Of a stretch of 64,000 nt of DNA, positions 1 through 9,384 are shown piece by piece. Position numbers and translations under genes: made by a program. The DNA is from Parabacteroides sp. 52 (GTDB taxonomy: Bacteria > Bacteroidota > Bacteroidia > Bacteroidales > Tannerellaceae): the NCBI RefSeq assembly GCF_010500925.1, contig NZ_QVMG01000002.1, forward strand, positions 16,726 to 80,725, in the 5' to 3' direction. Position 1 is the first letter of the stretch, and each line of letters begins with the position of its first letter. The notes beneath the pieces were generated by a model that had not been told where the DNA came from, searched no databases, and saw only the letters and a program-made list of their open reading frames with translations.

Positions 1-51
1 AGCTATCATCAGTAGTAACGATAGTTATCATCAGTACTGACGATAGCTATC
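1..51. repeat. 22-bp-period palindrome array, family A (copy 1, cut by window edge)
   Basis: Cores GATAGCTATC (42-51), GATAGTTATC (20-29) and a partial core (1-7) recur every 22 bp, separated by 12-bp spacers of the type ATCAGTA-TGAC. The array and its TAGTGTT flank reappear in the opposite orientation at 39438-39519. It lies downstream of the sulfatase gene and continues beyond the window. Confidence 0.85.
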
Positions 52-73
52 AACACTAACTTTTCCCTTTATT

Positions 74-1648
74 TTACCAATAATATTTTTCTATAATTTC
101 TTGCATTTGGGGATAGTCCTCATCCGTATCTCCGCTTTTTTGACGTTCTTCCAAGAGATCCTTTTTCAACTGCTTGATAAGGGTCGCATACGCCGGGTTG
201 TCGTATTGATTTTTGTTTTCATACGGATCGGTTCTCAGGTCGTAGAACTCCCAGGAGGGGGTAGAGGATTTATTGTCCGATCCTCGCGTGTTGAGTTTGT
301 CTCCGTAGAGGAATATCAATTTGTAATCCTGTGTCCGGATCCCCATATGCGCCGGGCGGATGAGGTGTTGGGTCCAATAGCGGTAGTACATCTTGTCGCG
401 CCAGTCTGGGGAGGTCTCTGCCCGGAGGTTGTCGCGGAAACTCTTTCCTTGGCATAAAGCGGGAGCTTCTACCCCGGCATAATCAGCCAACATAGCGGCA
501 AAGTCAACATTGAGGATGATGTCGTTATTGCGGGATCCGGCCGGTATTTCTTTCGGATAACGGATGACAAAAGGCATACGCAAAGATTCTTCATACATCA
601 TGCGTTTATCGAAAAAGCCATGTTCTCCCAGGAAATAGCCCTGATCGGATACATACACCACGATGGTATTCTGGCTGAGTCCTTCTGCATCGAGGAAGTG
701 CAACAAACGGCCGATATTATCGTCGATGGCTGCCCCGCACCGCAGATAGTCTTTTATCATCTTCTGGTAAATCTTTTTCCGGGCAGCGATGCTGTCCATC
801 CCTTGGGTAGAGAAAGGCAGTTCGGGGTACTGACACCACCAGGCGGCTGGGTCCTTGGAGGCTGTTTCCCAACGCCAGCCCATATTTTCCAATTGCTGTC
901 CGCGGAAGGTACGTCCCGATTTTACTGGGCTGAACTCCATCATATTTTCCGGTTCCGGGAATACAACATCTTCATATAAATGTTTCATCCGTTCCGGGAA
1001 GTCCCAGGGTTCATGCGTTGCCTTGAAATGGCAAAACATCATAAAAGGTTTTTCCTTGTCTCTGTTTTGTATCCATTCCATTGTTTTATCTGTCACGATA
1101 TCGGTAGAGAAACCTTGAAATACTTCTCCTTGTTTCCCTTTATCATCGTCTATCCAGTTTGTATCCGTTTTCATGATCGGGTCCCAGTATTCGCCCTGGT
1201 CATGAAAGACAAGGAAGTCATCAAATCCGGTCGGCTTTTTCTTTAGATGCCATTTTCCGAAGAGAGCGGTTTGATACCCTCCAGCCTGCATGCGTTTGGC
1301 TATATTGTCTGTTTCCGGCGCGAGGGCATCTTCTAATGTATACACATTGTTTACATGACTGTATGCCCCTGTCAGAATGGCGGCCCGGCTGGGTACAGAT
1401 ATAGAGTTGGTGCAAAAACAATTGTTTAACACACATCCTTCCGAGGCCAGGCGGCGGATGTTTTCATTTTTCGCATAGGCACTCAAAACTCCTCCGTAGA
1501 CACCCCAGGCTTGGGAGGTATGGTCGTCGGAGAGGATAAATAGAATATTGGGGCGTTCTTTTTCGTTCTTCGGGGTATGGGCGTTGCCGCACGCCGGTAT
1601 ACCGGCAGCCAGGATCCCGAGAGGTAAGAGATAAACTGATTTTGTCAT
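74..1648 (-). CDS. Sulfatase, lipoprotein, Ser-type
   Basis: Arylsulfatase-superfamily (S1) hydrolase of 524 aa that removes sulfate esters, probably from host or dietary glycans. The N-terminus is a lipoprotein signal with lipobox GIPAC (Cys20), so the protein should be membrane-anchored outside the cytoplasm. The active-site motif is S84-V-P-S-R88; Ser84 would be converted to formylglycine by an anaerobic sulfatase-maturating enzyme, which is not encoded in this window. D41-D42 and the later SDQG segment fit the metal site. A second sulfatase gene lies 9 bp upstream, so the two are probably co-transcribed. The natural substrate cannot be read from the sequence; the C-terminal half resembles sulfatases acting on sulfated amino sugars. 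Confidence 0.9.
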   Translation of the reverse strand: MTKSVYLLPLGILAAGIPACGNAHTPKNEKERPNILFILSDDHTSQAWGVYGGVLSAYAKNENIRRLASEGCVLNNCFCTNSISVPSRAAILTGAYSHVNNVYTLEDALAPETDNIAKRMQAGGYQTALFGKWHLKKKPTGFDDFLVFHDQGEYWDPIMKTDTNWIDDDKGKQGEVFQGFSTDIVTDKTMEWIQNRDKEKPFMMFCHFKATHEPWDFPERMKHLYEDVVFPEPENMMEFSPVKSGRTFRGQQLENMGWRWETASKDPAAWWCQYPELPFSTQGMDSIAARKKIYQKMIKDYLRCGAAIDDNIGRLLHFLDAEGLSQNTIVVYVSDQGYFLGEHGFFDKRMMYEESLRMPFVIRYPKEIPAGSRNNDIILNVDFAAMLADYAGVEAPALCQGKSFRDNLRAETSPDWRDKMYYRYWTQHLIRPAHMGIRTQDYKLIFLYGDKLNTRGSDNKSSTPSWEFYDLRTDPYENKNQYDNPAYATLIKQLKKDLLEERQKSGDTDEDYPQMQEIIEKYYW

Positions 1649-1657
1649 GGATATGAA

Positions 1658-3076
1658 TTATTTTTTGATGACCGCTTTGCCCGCTTCGCGGCGTGCGTTT
1701 CCTTTTTTTCGTGTGAGGTTGTCTCCCAACTCTTCCCGCATATTATCGGCTATATTCATTAGTTTCAAGGCTACTTCCGGATATTGAGACAATACGTCAT
1801 AGCGTTCACCCGGATCCCGGCGTAGGTCATATAATTCGGCCTTTGTTAAGTCTATATTGGTTAGTTTGCCCGGTTGTCCGTCGTTTCCGGGAACATAGGC
1901 ACCGTAGGTGACATAGCGGTGGGGGAATACCAGTTTGAACATGCCGTCGGTGACTGCCTCCAGATCGTTTCTGTTGAAGTAATAGACAAAAGATTCGCGT
2001 GGATTCGCCTCGTTGTCACCTTGTATCAAAGGCAATAGGCTGACACCGTCGATTTTCCGGACGGGCAGGGGAGCGCCACTGATCTCCGCCAAAGTAGGCA
2101 ATAGGTCGATGTTGGAAGCCAATCGGTTGCAGGTCGTGCCTGGCAGGGTTTGTCCTTTCCAGTACATTACGCAGGGGATACGGTTTCCTCCGTCAAAGGT
2201 AGTCGCTTTGGCTTCGCGCAATCCTCCGGCCGAACCGGCATGGTTGCCGTAATTGGTCCACGGGCCATTGTCGGAAGTAAGGATAACCAATGTATTCTCT
2301 TCCAATCCTAATTCCCGCAGGGTACGCAATACTTCTCCCACACTCCAGTCGATCTCCATCATCACATCCCCGAACAATCCTTGTTCGCTTTTGCCTTTAA
2401 ACTTATCGGAAACAAATAAAGGCACATGGGGCATGGAATGTGCCAGGTACACAAAGAAAGGTTCTTTTTGATGTTTTTGGATGAAATTGATGGTACGGTT
2501 TGTATAGTCGGTGGTAAAACGGGACTGATCGGTATTATATCCAACAATGGTATTGCCTTCGTAAGTGGGAAGATCCGGGAAGTTAAAAACCTCTCCCTGT
2601 TGCGGATGAAAAGGCCACATATCGTTGGAGTAGGGTAGCCCGTAATACTCGTCGAACCCATTTTGCAAAGGCAGAAACTGCGGGGCATCGCCTAAATGCC
2701 ATTTCCCATAAATGGCGGTATGATATCCTTTTTGCTTCAATACTTCACCGATGGTCATCTCATCGGGATGAACCCCATAGTCAGAACCCGGTCCGGGGGC
2801 ACCGGCAAAACCGATGCGGTTGGGATAACAGCCGGTCAACAATCCTGCCCGGGAGGCACCACTGATGGGTTGGGCTGCCAGGAAATGGGTGAAGCGTACG
2901 CCTTCGGAGGCCATCTTGTCGATGTTAGGTGTTTTATACCCATAGGCACTGTTAAAAGAAAAGTCTCCATAACCCACATCGTCCAGGTTGATGATGATAA
3001 AGTTTGTATGATCGGCCGCGAAGCCTGTTAGAGCAAGTGTGCTGAGAAGGGATAGAAATGGTTTTTTATTGTTCAT
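1658..3076 (-). CDS. Arylsulfatase A-like sulfatase, Ser-type
   Basis: S1-family sulfatase of 472 aa with a Sec signal peptide (residues 1-20) and therefore probably periplasmic. LDD at 31-33 supplies metal ligands and S72-G-A-S-R76 is the formylglycine site in its Ser form. The YGKWHLG motif is typical of the family. It is the first gene of a two-sulfatase unit; the downstream lipoprotein sulfatase begins 9 bp after its stop. A TAnnTTTG box on the same strand lies 50 bp upstream of the start codon. The two sulfatases are only distantly alike, which suggests different sulfate positions or substrates, but this is inference. Confidence 0.9.
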   Translation of the reverse strand: MNNKKPFLSLLSTLALTGFAADHTNFIIINLDDVGYGDFSFNSAYGYKTPNIDKMASEGVRFTHFLAAQPISGASRAGLLTGCYPNRIGFAGAPGPGSDYGVHPDEMTIGEVLKQKGYHTAIYGKWHLGDAPQFLPLQNGFDEYYGLPYSNDMWPFHPQQGEVFNFPDLPTYEGNTIVGYNTDQSRFTTDYTNRTINFIQKHQKEPFFVYLAHSMPHVPLFVSDKFKGKSEQGLFGDVMMEIDWSVGEVLRTLRELGLEENTLVILTSDNGPWTNYGNHAGSAGGLREAKATTFDGGNRIPCVMYWKGQTLPGTTCNRLASNIDLLPTLAEISGAPLPVRKIDGVSLLPLIQGDNEANPRESFVYYFNRNDLEAVTDGMFKLVFPHRYVTYGAYVPGNDGQPGKLTNIDLTKAELYDLRRDPGERYDVLSQYPEVALKLMNIADNMREELGDNLTRKKGNARREAGKAVIKK

Positions 3077-3125
3077 ATATACAGTGTTTTACTTTGTTTA
3101 AACAGATTAGCGCATTCTCTATGGG

Positions 3126-3133
3126 CAAAGATA
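3126..3133 (-). promoter_or_regulatory. TAnnTTTG -7 box for the sulfatase pair
   Basis: TATCTTTG on the minus strand, giving an expected leader of about 40 nt before the ATG at 3076. Confidence 0.6.
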
Positions 3134-3189
3134 GATAAAATTCGAAAAAACAAAGTATGTATTGGACCGTTCGCTTCATAAAACAGTCA

Positions 3190-3242
3190 ACCGCTCTATC
3201 CATTCCCCTTCCGATGAGTGAAGGAGGAAGAGATAGAGCGGT
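3190..3242 (-). terminator. Inverted repeat, probable terminator after the DUF4374 gene
   Basis: Arms ACCGCTCTATC (3190-3200) and GATAGAGCGGT (3232-3242) enclose a smaller CCTTCC/GGAAGG hairpin. On the minus strand the stem is followed by TTGACTGTTTT, a weak T tract. It separates the TonB receptor/lipoprotein unit from the sulfatase promoter. Confidence 0.5.
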
Positions 3243-3289
3243 CTGTTGAAAGAGTGGCTGCCTGCAAGCAGCCTCCGATAAAATCTGTA

Positions 3290-4495
3290 TTATTCAAATA
3301 CAGCCATGCTCATGACTGAGCCCGGTGCATTGATAATAGGCGAAGAACTAGCCTGTCCTGTCTGGTGGTTATACGAGAATACACCCGCTCCCTGGGAGGC
3401 GGTGGACAGACCGAATAAAATTTCATTCCCTTTTTTACTGACAGCCGTAGCGTATGCGCTCGTAAGAGGCAGGGACAATGGGCTTAAGGTCTGGTTATAT
3501 AAGTCAATCTTTAATGCATAGAGGAAATGGTCGTTCAGGAAGTCGCCGGTGAAAAGAGCCGGGCAACTGCAGACGCCATAGGCGATTCCGTCTGCCGCAT
3601 ATTGTGTAGAGTAAAAGTTCGTCAACTTGCCTCCTTCAACGCCGGCAATAGTCATATCCGTGAAGTTGAAGAAATAATCCGTATCGAAATCGGTTTCTCC
3701 TTTCTTGATACGCAGGAAGCCGGCTTTCTGTCCGGGTACAAACCCATAGGAAGCCCAGCAGTTGATGTAAATGTCGCCCCGGTCATCCACAAACATCTCA
3801 TTTTCCCAGAACGAAGCGGTGGATGCCCGCATATCGCTGATGAATTTTTCCGGTGTGTCGGTTGCTTCATCGATCACGATCACGTGTGCTCCATCGTTGG
3901 AGATTGGCATATCGGCATATTCGCCGCAACCGACAAACACTTTGCCGTCGCGCAACACCATTCCCATAGGATTGGGAGTGGCCTGTCCATCGCAGGATAA
4001 TTCCGCTTTGGCCAGGTCTATCTCTTTGGTTTTGGTCATGGTGGTGGGATTAAACACCACAATCTTGTTTTCAATCATCAGCGAGGCATACGCCTTGGTG
4101 TCGGAGATAAAGATCACATTGGCCACCATCGCACCGGCATGGGTACTCAACTCCAGGCTTGCGTCTTTTACCAATGTGCCGTCATCTTGACGTTGGTAGC
4201 GGGAAATGACAGCCTTGTCCATTCCGGAGAAGCTAAACAGCCAATCATTGAGTGCTGCCACACGTGCACTTGAATAGACTTCGTGTGCCCGGTTTAAGGC
4301 AGCAGTCGCCCCGTTCATCTCGTTTTCCGTAACAGGGATCAAGTAACTGACATCCGATCCAAGCACTCCCATATCGCAGGCAAGCACCAGTTGAGCCTTG
4401 CCGGTTGTTGTTTCTTCTACAGGGTTATCATCATCGCAAGCGACAAAAGTCAATGCTACAAAGAGCATCGGTAGATAAAAAAATACTTTCTTCAT
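3290..4495 (-). CDS. DUF4374-type lipoprotein (XusB-like)
   Basis: 401-aa lipoprotein with lipobox TFVAC (Cys20) followed by an acidic DDD stretch, the usual export signal for surface lipoproteins in Bacteroidetes. The remainder is beta-rich with repeated short strands, consistent with a beta-propeller. Length and composition match DUF4374 proteins, of which XusB of Bacteroides thetaiotaomicron, a siderophore-capturing partner of TonB receptor XusA, is the best known. The gene directly follows a TonB-dependent receptor (30 bp gap), as in that system. The PepSY membrane protein (XusC) often found there is missing. The iron or siderophore role is inferred from family and context only. Confidence 0.65.
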   Translation of the reverse strand: MKKVFFYLPMLFVALTFVACDDDNPVEETTTGKAQLVLACDMGVLGSDVSYLIPVTENEMNGATAALNRAHEVYSSARVAALNDWLFSFSGMDKAVISRYQRQDDGTLVKDASLELSTHAGAMVANVIFISDTKAYASLMIENKIVVFNPTTMTKTKEIDLAKAELSCDGQATPNPMGMVLRDGKVFVGCGEYADMPISNDGAHVIVIDEATDTPEKFISDMRASTASFWENEMFVDDRGDIYINCWASYGFVPGQKAGFLRIKKGETDFDTDYFFNFTDMTIAGVEGGKLTNFYSTQYAADGIAYGVCSCPALFTGDFLNDHFLYALKIDLYNQTLSPLSLPLTSAYATAVSKKGNEILFGLSTASQGAGVFSYNHQTGQASSSPIINAPGSVMSMAVFE

Positions 4496-4525
4496 TTGAT
4501 TCTGTTATTTAATATTGTGTATATC

Positions 4526-6883
4526 TTACCATTTCAAAGTCGTTATCCGCACCTTCGCCTGAAAGGTTCGTCCGGCAAGGGGATAGTTTAAGTTGGTTAG
4601 TTCTTTGGTATCGAATAGATTATGGCATTCGAGAGAGAACAATAAGCGTCTGTCCATCATGGCGTACTCTATGCCTGCCGTATGAATGCACGAAGAAGGG
4701 ATCACATAACTTTGATTCGCAGCCAATTTGTAGCCAAAATAATATTTATCCGTATATCCGCCTTCGTAATAAAAACGGTTGTACTGTCCTTTTCCGCCGA
4801 AGAGATTGTCTTTGCGATAGTCGAGCGACCAGTTCAAAAAGAATATCGGAATATGTGGCATCTGCATATCGTAGGTTACACTCGGTGTGTTCGTACCGGG
4901 CAGGTAACGTGTTTTGTCGATTGTTTTCTGGTAGGTAGCGTTCAGCATGACGAACCAGTTCCGGTCGATATCCCATTTCACTTCCGCATCGGCTCCATAG
5001 AGATGGGCTTTCCCTATATTGTAATTAGCCATGAATCCACTTGCCGTACGCATCATTATCATATCGGTAATATGCATCGTATATATATTGCCTTCGAATT
5101 GCAGGCGGGAGAAATTGTTGTACTGATTGTTGTACATCACACCCAGATTCAGGTTGTTGGCCTGTTCGGGCCGCAGTTGAGTGTTGGATGTTATCCAGAG
5201 GCGATCGCCCAGAAGCTCTTCGCTGCGCGGCAAGCGGTAATTGTGTTCAAAGGCAAATTTGAGTAACCAGTGCTGGGCAAAGTCGTACTTTGCCGCAATA
5301 CTTCCTCCCCACGACAATCGACTCTCATCGGCATGAACCACTTCGCTGTTGCCTGCACCATAGGTTAAATCGACAGTTGCTCCTTTGACCCGGTTATAAT
5401 AATTGCGGGCGGTAAGCAGTAGGTATAGTCGTTCCCAGAGGCGTTGTTCTAAATTGATTGATGATATGACATTTATCACATCGGCTTTTAGTCCACTGTT
5501 CTGGGTCTTTCTGTAATTATCGGCTACGGTATCGTTAAACTCTGTAGAAACGAAGCGGAAGTCGTTGTTGAAATTTAATTTTGTACCCGGTCGCAGGTTG
5601 TATTTGAAGTTGAGCGTATAACGATAGTCTTTCAGTTTGTCGTCTGATAGATTCGGTATGGAACCGATTTCTCCGCGATAGGTATTGGGTATTTGGCTTC
5701 CATCGAAATTATACAGATACGAAGAGGTATCGTTCAGATGGGTTCCGCTGAATCTAGCCAATCCGGAAAACTTCATATCTAATTTAGGGGTTAAAAAGCC
5801 ATCCTTTTCCAAGGTCAACTCAGCACCTGTCATCCAACCCGATGTTTGGGCCTTTTGTATGTTTGTTTTGATGCCCTGTATTTGGCGATCGTTGACATAA
5901 AAAGGAACACCGATCTCGAATTCGTCGAAATAGGTACCTCTGAAATCAATGGATACCTCACCCAGGTGTTTGCGGAACCGGTCGTGGTCACGCTTGATTG
6001 TCAGTCCTTCCACATAAGGCGACTGCATTTTGTAATTGTTTCCGGCATATCCGAAGCCATACATGGCTGAGAGCATGATTTGGGATTTGGGTAACCAATG
6101 TTTGTAGGTGATGCTGCTTTCATGGGTGTTGTAGGAACTAATGCCATACCAGAGGTCATAAAACGATTCTTCCGCATCAATGGTTACGATATTGATGGCA
6201 CTGCCTAATCCGTCGCCTCCGAATTCGGGGGGCACAATGCCTTTGTAAATTTCTATACGGTCGATAAACTGCAAGGGGATATCGTTAATAGAAAACGAAC
6301 CGTCGGGTGAGTTTAATGCCTGACCATCAATGTAAATCTGCACACGGTTGCCTTCCAATCCGCGTACATTGACTTTGGTGTCACTGCCTACACTGCCTGT
6401 GCGACGCACCTTCACTCCGGTTTGATGGTTGATCACTTCGGTGATAGAGGTACCACGCCCTGCCAGCATTTTGCCGTCGATGACGGATACGGGCACTCCC
6501 TGTTCTCTGGCATTCTTTAATTCTTTGCGTTCGTGACGAGCGGCTACGACAACTTCCCCGAGATCGGTCACCGCATTTTCCATACACACATGGAGTGTTA
6601 GGGGGGTATCTCTGTCGAATTTTACTGTTTTTGTCACCGTCTTCATGCCCAGGCAAGAGAATTCTATTTCCCAACTCCCAGCCTCCAGGTGGTGGATCTG
6701 GTATACACCCCCTTTATCGGTGGTCGCCCCGTTGTTCGCCTTGATAATTCTTACCAAAACTCCCTGAATGGGTTGATTGTTGGCACAATCAACTACTTTC
6801 CCACTTACACTCTGCCCCCACGAAATCACCGGAAATACTACCGCCATTAATATACAAACGGCAATAAGATACTTTTTTATCAT
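4526..6883 (-). CDS. TonB-dependent outer-membrane receptor
   Basis: 785-aa receptor. Signal peptide at about 1-23, carboxypeptidase-regulatory-like beta-sandwich at about 25-110, plug domain at about 120-230 (the segment RGLEGNRVQIYIDGQALN is a typical plug motif), then a beta-barrel ending in a terminal strand (FQAKVRITTLKW). It imports a large ligand using TonB energy. The length and the absence of a SusD partner argue for a siderophore, heme or metal-chelate receptor rather than a glycan SusC. The DUF4374 lipoprotein gene downstream is probably its surface partner. No clear TAnnTTTG box was found in the divergent region shared with topB. Confidence 0.88.
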   Translation of the reverse strand: MIKKYLIAVCILMAVVFPVISWGQSVSGKVVDCANNQPIQGVLVRIIKANNGATTDKGGVYQIHHLEAGSWEIEFSCLGMKTVTKTVKFDRDTPLTLHVCMENAVTDLGEVVVAARHERKELKNAREQGVPVSVIDGKMLAGRGTSITEVINHQTGVKVRRTGSVGSDTKVNVRGLEGNRVQIYIDGQALNSPDGSFSINDIPLQFIDRIEIYKGIVPPEFGGDGLGSAINIVTIDAEESFYDLWYGISSYNTHESSITYKHWLPKSQIMLSAMYGFGYAGNNYKMQSPYVEGLTIKRDHDRFRKHLGEVSIDFRGTYFDEFEIGVPFYVNDRQIQGIKTNIQKAQTSGWMTGAELTLEKDGFLTPKLDMKFSGLARFSGTHLNDTSSYLYNFDGSQIPNTYRGEIGSIPNLSDDKLKDYRYTLNFKYNLRPGTKLNFNNDFRFVSTEFNDTVADNYRKTQNSGLKADVINVISSINLEQRLWERLYLLLTARNYYNRVKGATVDLTYGAGNSEVVHADESRLSWGGSIAAKYDFAQHWLLKFAFEHNYRLPRSEELLGDRLWITSNTQLRPEQANNLNLGVMYNNQYNNFSRLQFEGNIYTMHITDMIMMRTASGFMANYNIGKAHLYGADAEVKWDIDRNWFVMLNATYQKTIDKTRYLPGTNTPSVTYDMQMPHIPIFFLNWSLDYRKDNLFGGKGQYNRFYYEGGYTDKYYFGYKLAANQSYVIPSSCIHTAGIEYAMMDRRLLFSLECHNLFDTKELTNLNYPLAGRTFQAKVRITTLKW

Positions 6884-7062
6884 CTATTGTTATACTTGTT
6901 TTTTCGCCGGCAAAGTTCCGGCATTTGCTCTGATTGTACAATTACCGGATCTAGGTATTTTAACACAATTTGGGCTTTATTCTTTCCCTATTTCTAGGTA
7001 TAATGAACCAATCGCTGATCACTCGCTTGGTGCGATGGTCTTGAAGGGTGAAATAAAAAGTG

Positions 7063-7070
7063 TACATTTG
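7063..7070 (+). promoter_or_regulatory. TAnnTTTG -7 box for topB
   Basis: TACATTTG, 30 bp before the ATG at 7101. It supports 7101 rather than the in-frame TTG at 7095 as the start. Confidence 0.6.
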
Positions 7071-7100
7071 TTCTCTTTTTATAACCGATTTTGATTGCTG

Positions 7101-9089
7101 ATGAAAGTATGTATTGCTGAAAAGCCGAGTGTGGCACGTGAAATAGCCGAAGTGCTGGGGGCGAAGAACCGGATGAAAGGGTATATAGAAGGGAATGGTT
7201 ACCAGATAACCTGGACATTCGGTCATTTATGTACCCTGAAGGAGCCACACGAGTATGCGGAGGAATGGAAGCGTTGGAACCTGAATGCTTTGCCCATGAT
7301 TCCTCCCCGTTTTGGTATCAAGCTGATCAGCAATCCGAGCTATGAAGAACAATTCCGAATCATCGAGGGACTGATGCAAAATGCCGAGATGGTGATCAAT
7401 TGTGGGGATGCCGGCCAGGAAGGGGAGTTGATCCAACGTTGGGTCATGCAGAAGGCCGGATGTACATGCCCGGTGTATCGTCTTTGGATTTCTTCTTTGA
7501 CGGAAGAGTCTATCCGCGATGGATTTCAGAAACTGAAAGAACAGACAGCGTTTGACAGCCTTTATCAGGCGGGTTTATCCCGGGCGATTGGCGATTGGCT
7601 GTTGGGCATGAATGCCACCCGCTTATATACGCTGCGTTATGGGCAGAACAAACAGGTGCTTTCCATCGGTCGTGTACAAACGCCCACCCTGGCACTTATT
7701 GTAAACAGACAGGCCGAAATCGATCATTTTGTCCCTGAACCCTATTGGGAATTAAAGACGGTCTACCGCCATACCACCTTTTCTTCTACCAAAGGTAAAT
7801 TCACTCAGAAAGAAGAAGGAGAGAGATTTCTCCAAACAGTGCAGGAGGAGGTGTTTACTGTTACCGATACTACTGAAAAGAAAGGCAAAGAATATGCTCC
7901 CCGTTTGTTTGATCTTACCTCTCTGCAGGTGGAATGTAATAAGAAGTTTGGCTTTACGGCCGATGATACATTGAAACTGATTCAGGGCTTGTATGAAAAA
8001 AAGGTGACGACTTATCCGCGTGTGGACACGACTTTCCTAAGTGATGATATTTATCCGAAAGTACCTCATACCTTGAAAGGATTGGTTGACTATGCCGATC
8101 TGGTAGCTCCTCTTTTACAAGCCAAATTGCCTAAGAGCAAAAAGGTGTTTGATAATGCCAAGGTAACCGATCACCATGCCATTATACCTACCGGCGTGCC
8201 TGCCCGTAACCTGTCGGACAACGAACGGAAAGTATACGATCTGGTGACACGCCGTTTTATAGCCGCATTTTATCCGGATTGTGACATCTCGACAACCACA
8301 GTATTGGGGAAAGTCGGAAAGGTTGACTTTAAAGTTACCGGTAAACAAATACTAAAACCGGGCTGGCGTATTGTCTTCGGTGCTGAAGAGAAAGACCCTG
8401 ATGCCGAACCGTCTGAAAATGAAGAGGGCGTATTGCCGGCTTTTACCAAAGGTGAAAGCGGTCCGCATAAACCTCTTCTGAAAGAGACCTGGACACAACC
8501 TCCCAAACCCTACACGGAGGCAACCCTGCTTCGTGCGATGGAGACGGCCGGTAAATTGGTGGATAACGATGAATTACGGGATGCCTTGAAAGAAAATGGT
8601 ATTGGCCGTCCTTCCACCCGGGCAGCAATTATTGAGACTCTTTTTAAGAGGAATTATATTCGTAAACAACGTAAAAACTTGTTTCCCACACCTACAGGCA
8701 TAGATCTGATTGGCAAGATACAGGAAGAACTATTAAAAAGTGCTGAGTTGACCGGATTGTGGGAAAAGAAATTGCGGCAGATCGAGAAGGGCACTTATGA
8801 GGCATCCGTCTTTCTGGAAGAACTCAAACAATTGGTGCAACAGGTTGTCTATAATGTGAAGACGAATCCCTACGGGCATATAAGCAAAGCTGTCAACGAA
8901 GTGGCACAACCGCAAACAGTCAAACCTCTTTGTCCTCTTTGTAAAAAAGGGCAGCTCTTGAGAGGTAAGACTGCCTATGGCTGTTCAGAATATAAGAACG
9001 GTTGTTCTTTCCGATTAGACTATACCACCTATGGGCAGGGATTATCGGATCAGGAGTTAATAAAAATAATTAACGGACTTGGGGGATAA
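7101..9089 (+). CDS. topB: DNA topoisomerase III
   Basis: Type IA topoisomerase of 662 aa that passes single strands to relax or decatenate DNA. The N-terminal Toprim domain carries GDAGQEGEL near residue 103; this spacing of acidic residues departs from the common DxD form. The catalytic tyrosine is in TTYPRVDT (about Tyr305). IGRVQTPTLAL and the GIGRPSTRA segment are conserved family blocks. A C-terminal zinc ribbon (CPLC...CSEYKNGC) ends the protein. A TTG lies six bases upstream in frame, but the ATG is preferred because it gives the family's MKVCIAEKPS start and fits the promoter position. Bacteroidetes often carry several topB copies, chromosomal and element-borne; nothing mobile surrounds this one. 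Confidence 0.93.
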   Translation: MKVCIAEKPSVAREIAEVLGAKNRMKGYIEGNGYQITWTFGHLCTLKEPHEYAEEWKRWNLNALPMIPPRFGIKLISNPSYEEQFRIIEGLMQNAEMVINCGDAGQEGELIQRWVMQKAGCTCPVYRLWISSLTEESIRDGFQKLKEQTAFDSLYQAGLSRAIGDWLLGMNATRLYTLRYGQNKQVLSIGRVQTPTLALIVNRQAEIDHFVPEPYWELKTVYRHTTFSSTKGKFTQKEEGERFLQTVQEEVFTVTDTTEKKGKEYAPRLFDLTSLQVECNKKFGFTADDTLKLIQGLYEKKVTTYPRVDTTFLSDDIYPKVPHTLKGLVDYADLVAPLLQAKLPKSKKVFDNAKVTDHHAIIPTGVPARNLSDNERKVYDLVTRRFIAAFYPDCDISTTTVLGKVGKVDFKVTGKQILKPGWRIVFGAEEKDPDAEPSENEEGVLPAFTKGESGPHKPLLKETWTQPPKPYTEATLLRAMETAGKLVDNDELRDALKENGIGRPSTRAAIIETLFKRNYIRKQRKNLFPTPTGIDLIGKIQEELLKSAELTGLWEKKLRQIEKGTYEASVFLEELKQLVQQVVYNVKTNPYGHISKAVNEVAQPQTVKPLCPLCKKGQLLRGKTAYGCSEYKNGCSFRLDYTTYGQGLSDQELIKIINGLGG

Positions 9090-9118
9090 TAGGTCTTATA
9101 TATCCCCCAGCCTTGGGG

Positions 9119-9292
9119 TTATCCCAGTTTTTTTAAAGCTTCCGCAAAAGGAATAAACTGGCCTTTTACTACTGTTTGGTTCAAACCGCCCTTTGAATTA
9201 CTATGGGGTGTAATCCGGGGCTCATCTACTCTTTGCAACCCGTACCTTTTCAGGGATTGTTGCATGTTTACATCTTCTTGCTCTTTTCTCAT
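9119..9292 (-). CDS. Small hypothetical protein (57 aa)
   Basis: Short ORF starting MRKEQEDVNM and ending FAEALKKLG, rich in basic and polar residues, with no signal peptide or membrane segment. It fills most of an otherwise empty 295-bp gap between topB and the Nudix gene. A TAACTTTG promoter box on the same strand ends 32 bp before its ATG, back to back with the Nudix promoter, which argues that it is transcribed. I recognise no family. It could instead be the coding part of a small regulatory RNA, or a chance ORF. Confidence 0.55.
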   Translation of the reverse strand: MRKEQEDVNMQQSLKRYGLQRVDEPRITPHSNSKGGLNQTVVKGQFIPFAEALKKLG

Positions 9293-9323
9293 CTCATTTT
9301 CATATTCAGGTTTATACGTGCAA

Positions 9324-9331
9324 CAAAGTTA
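9324..9331 (-). promoter_or_regulatory. TAnnTTTG -7 box for the 57-aa ORF
   Basis: TAACTTTG on the minus strand, divergent from the Nudix promoter 22 bp away. Confidence 0.5.
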
Positions 9332-9353
9332 AATTTATCCTTAATATATTGAT

Positions 9354-9361
9354 TATCTTTG
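9354..9361 (+). promoter_or_regulatory. TAnnTTTG -7 box for the Nudix gene
   Basis: TATCTTTG, 23 bp before the ATG at 9385. Confidence 0.6.
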
Positions 9362-9384
9362 CTCTTAAAAAAGAATAACAAAAT

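Noticed and set aside
101..1246. Plus-strand ORFs opposite the first sulfatase gene
   Set aside because: They are antisense shadows of a gene with clear catalytic motifs.
7095..7100. TTG start for topB
   Set aside because: It would add only two residues; the ATG at 7101 gives the conserved topoisomerase start.
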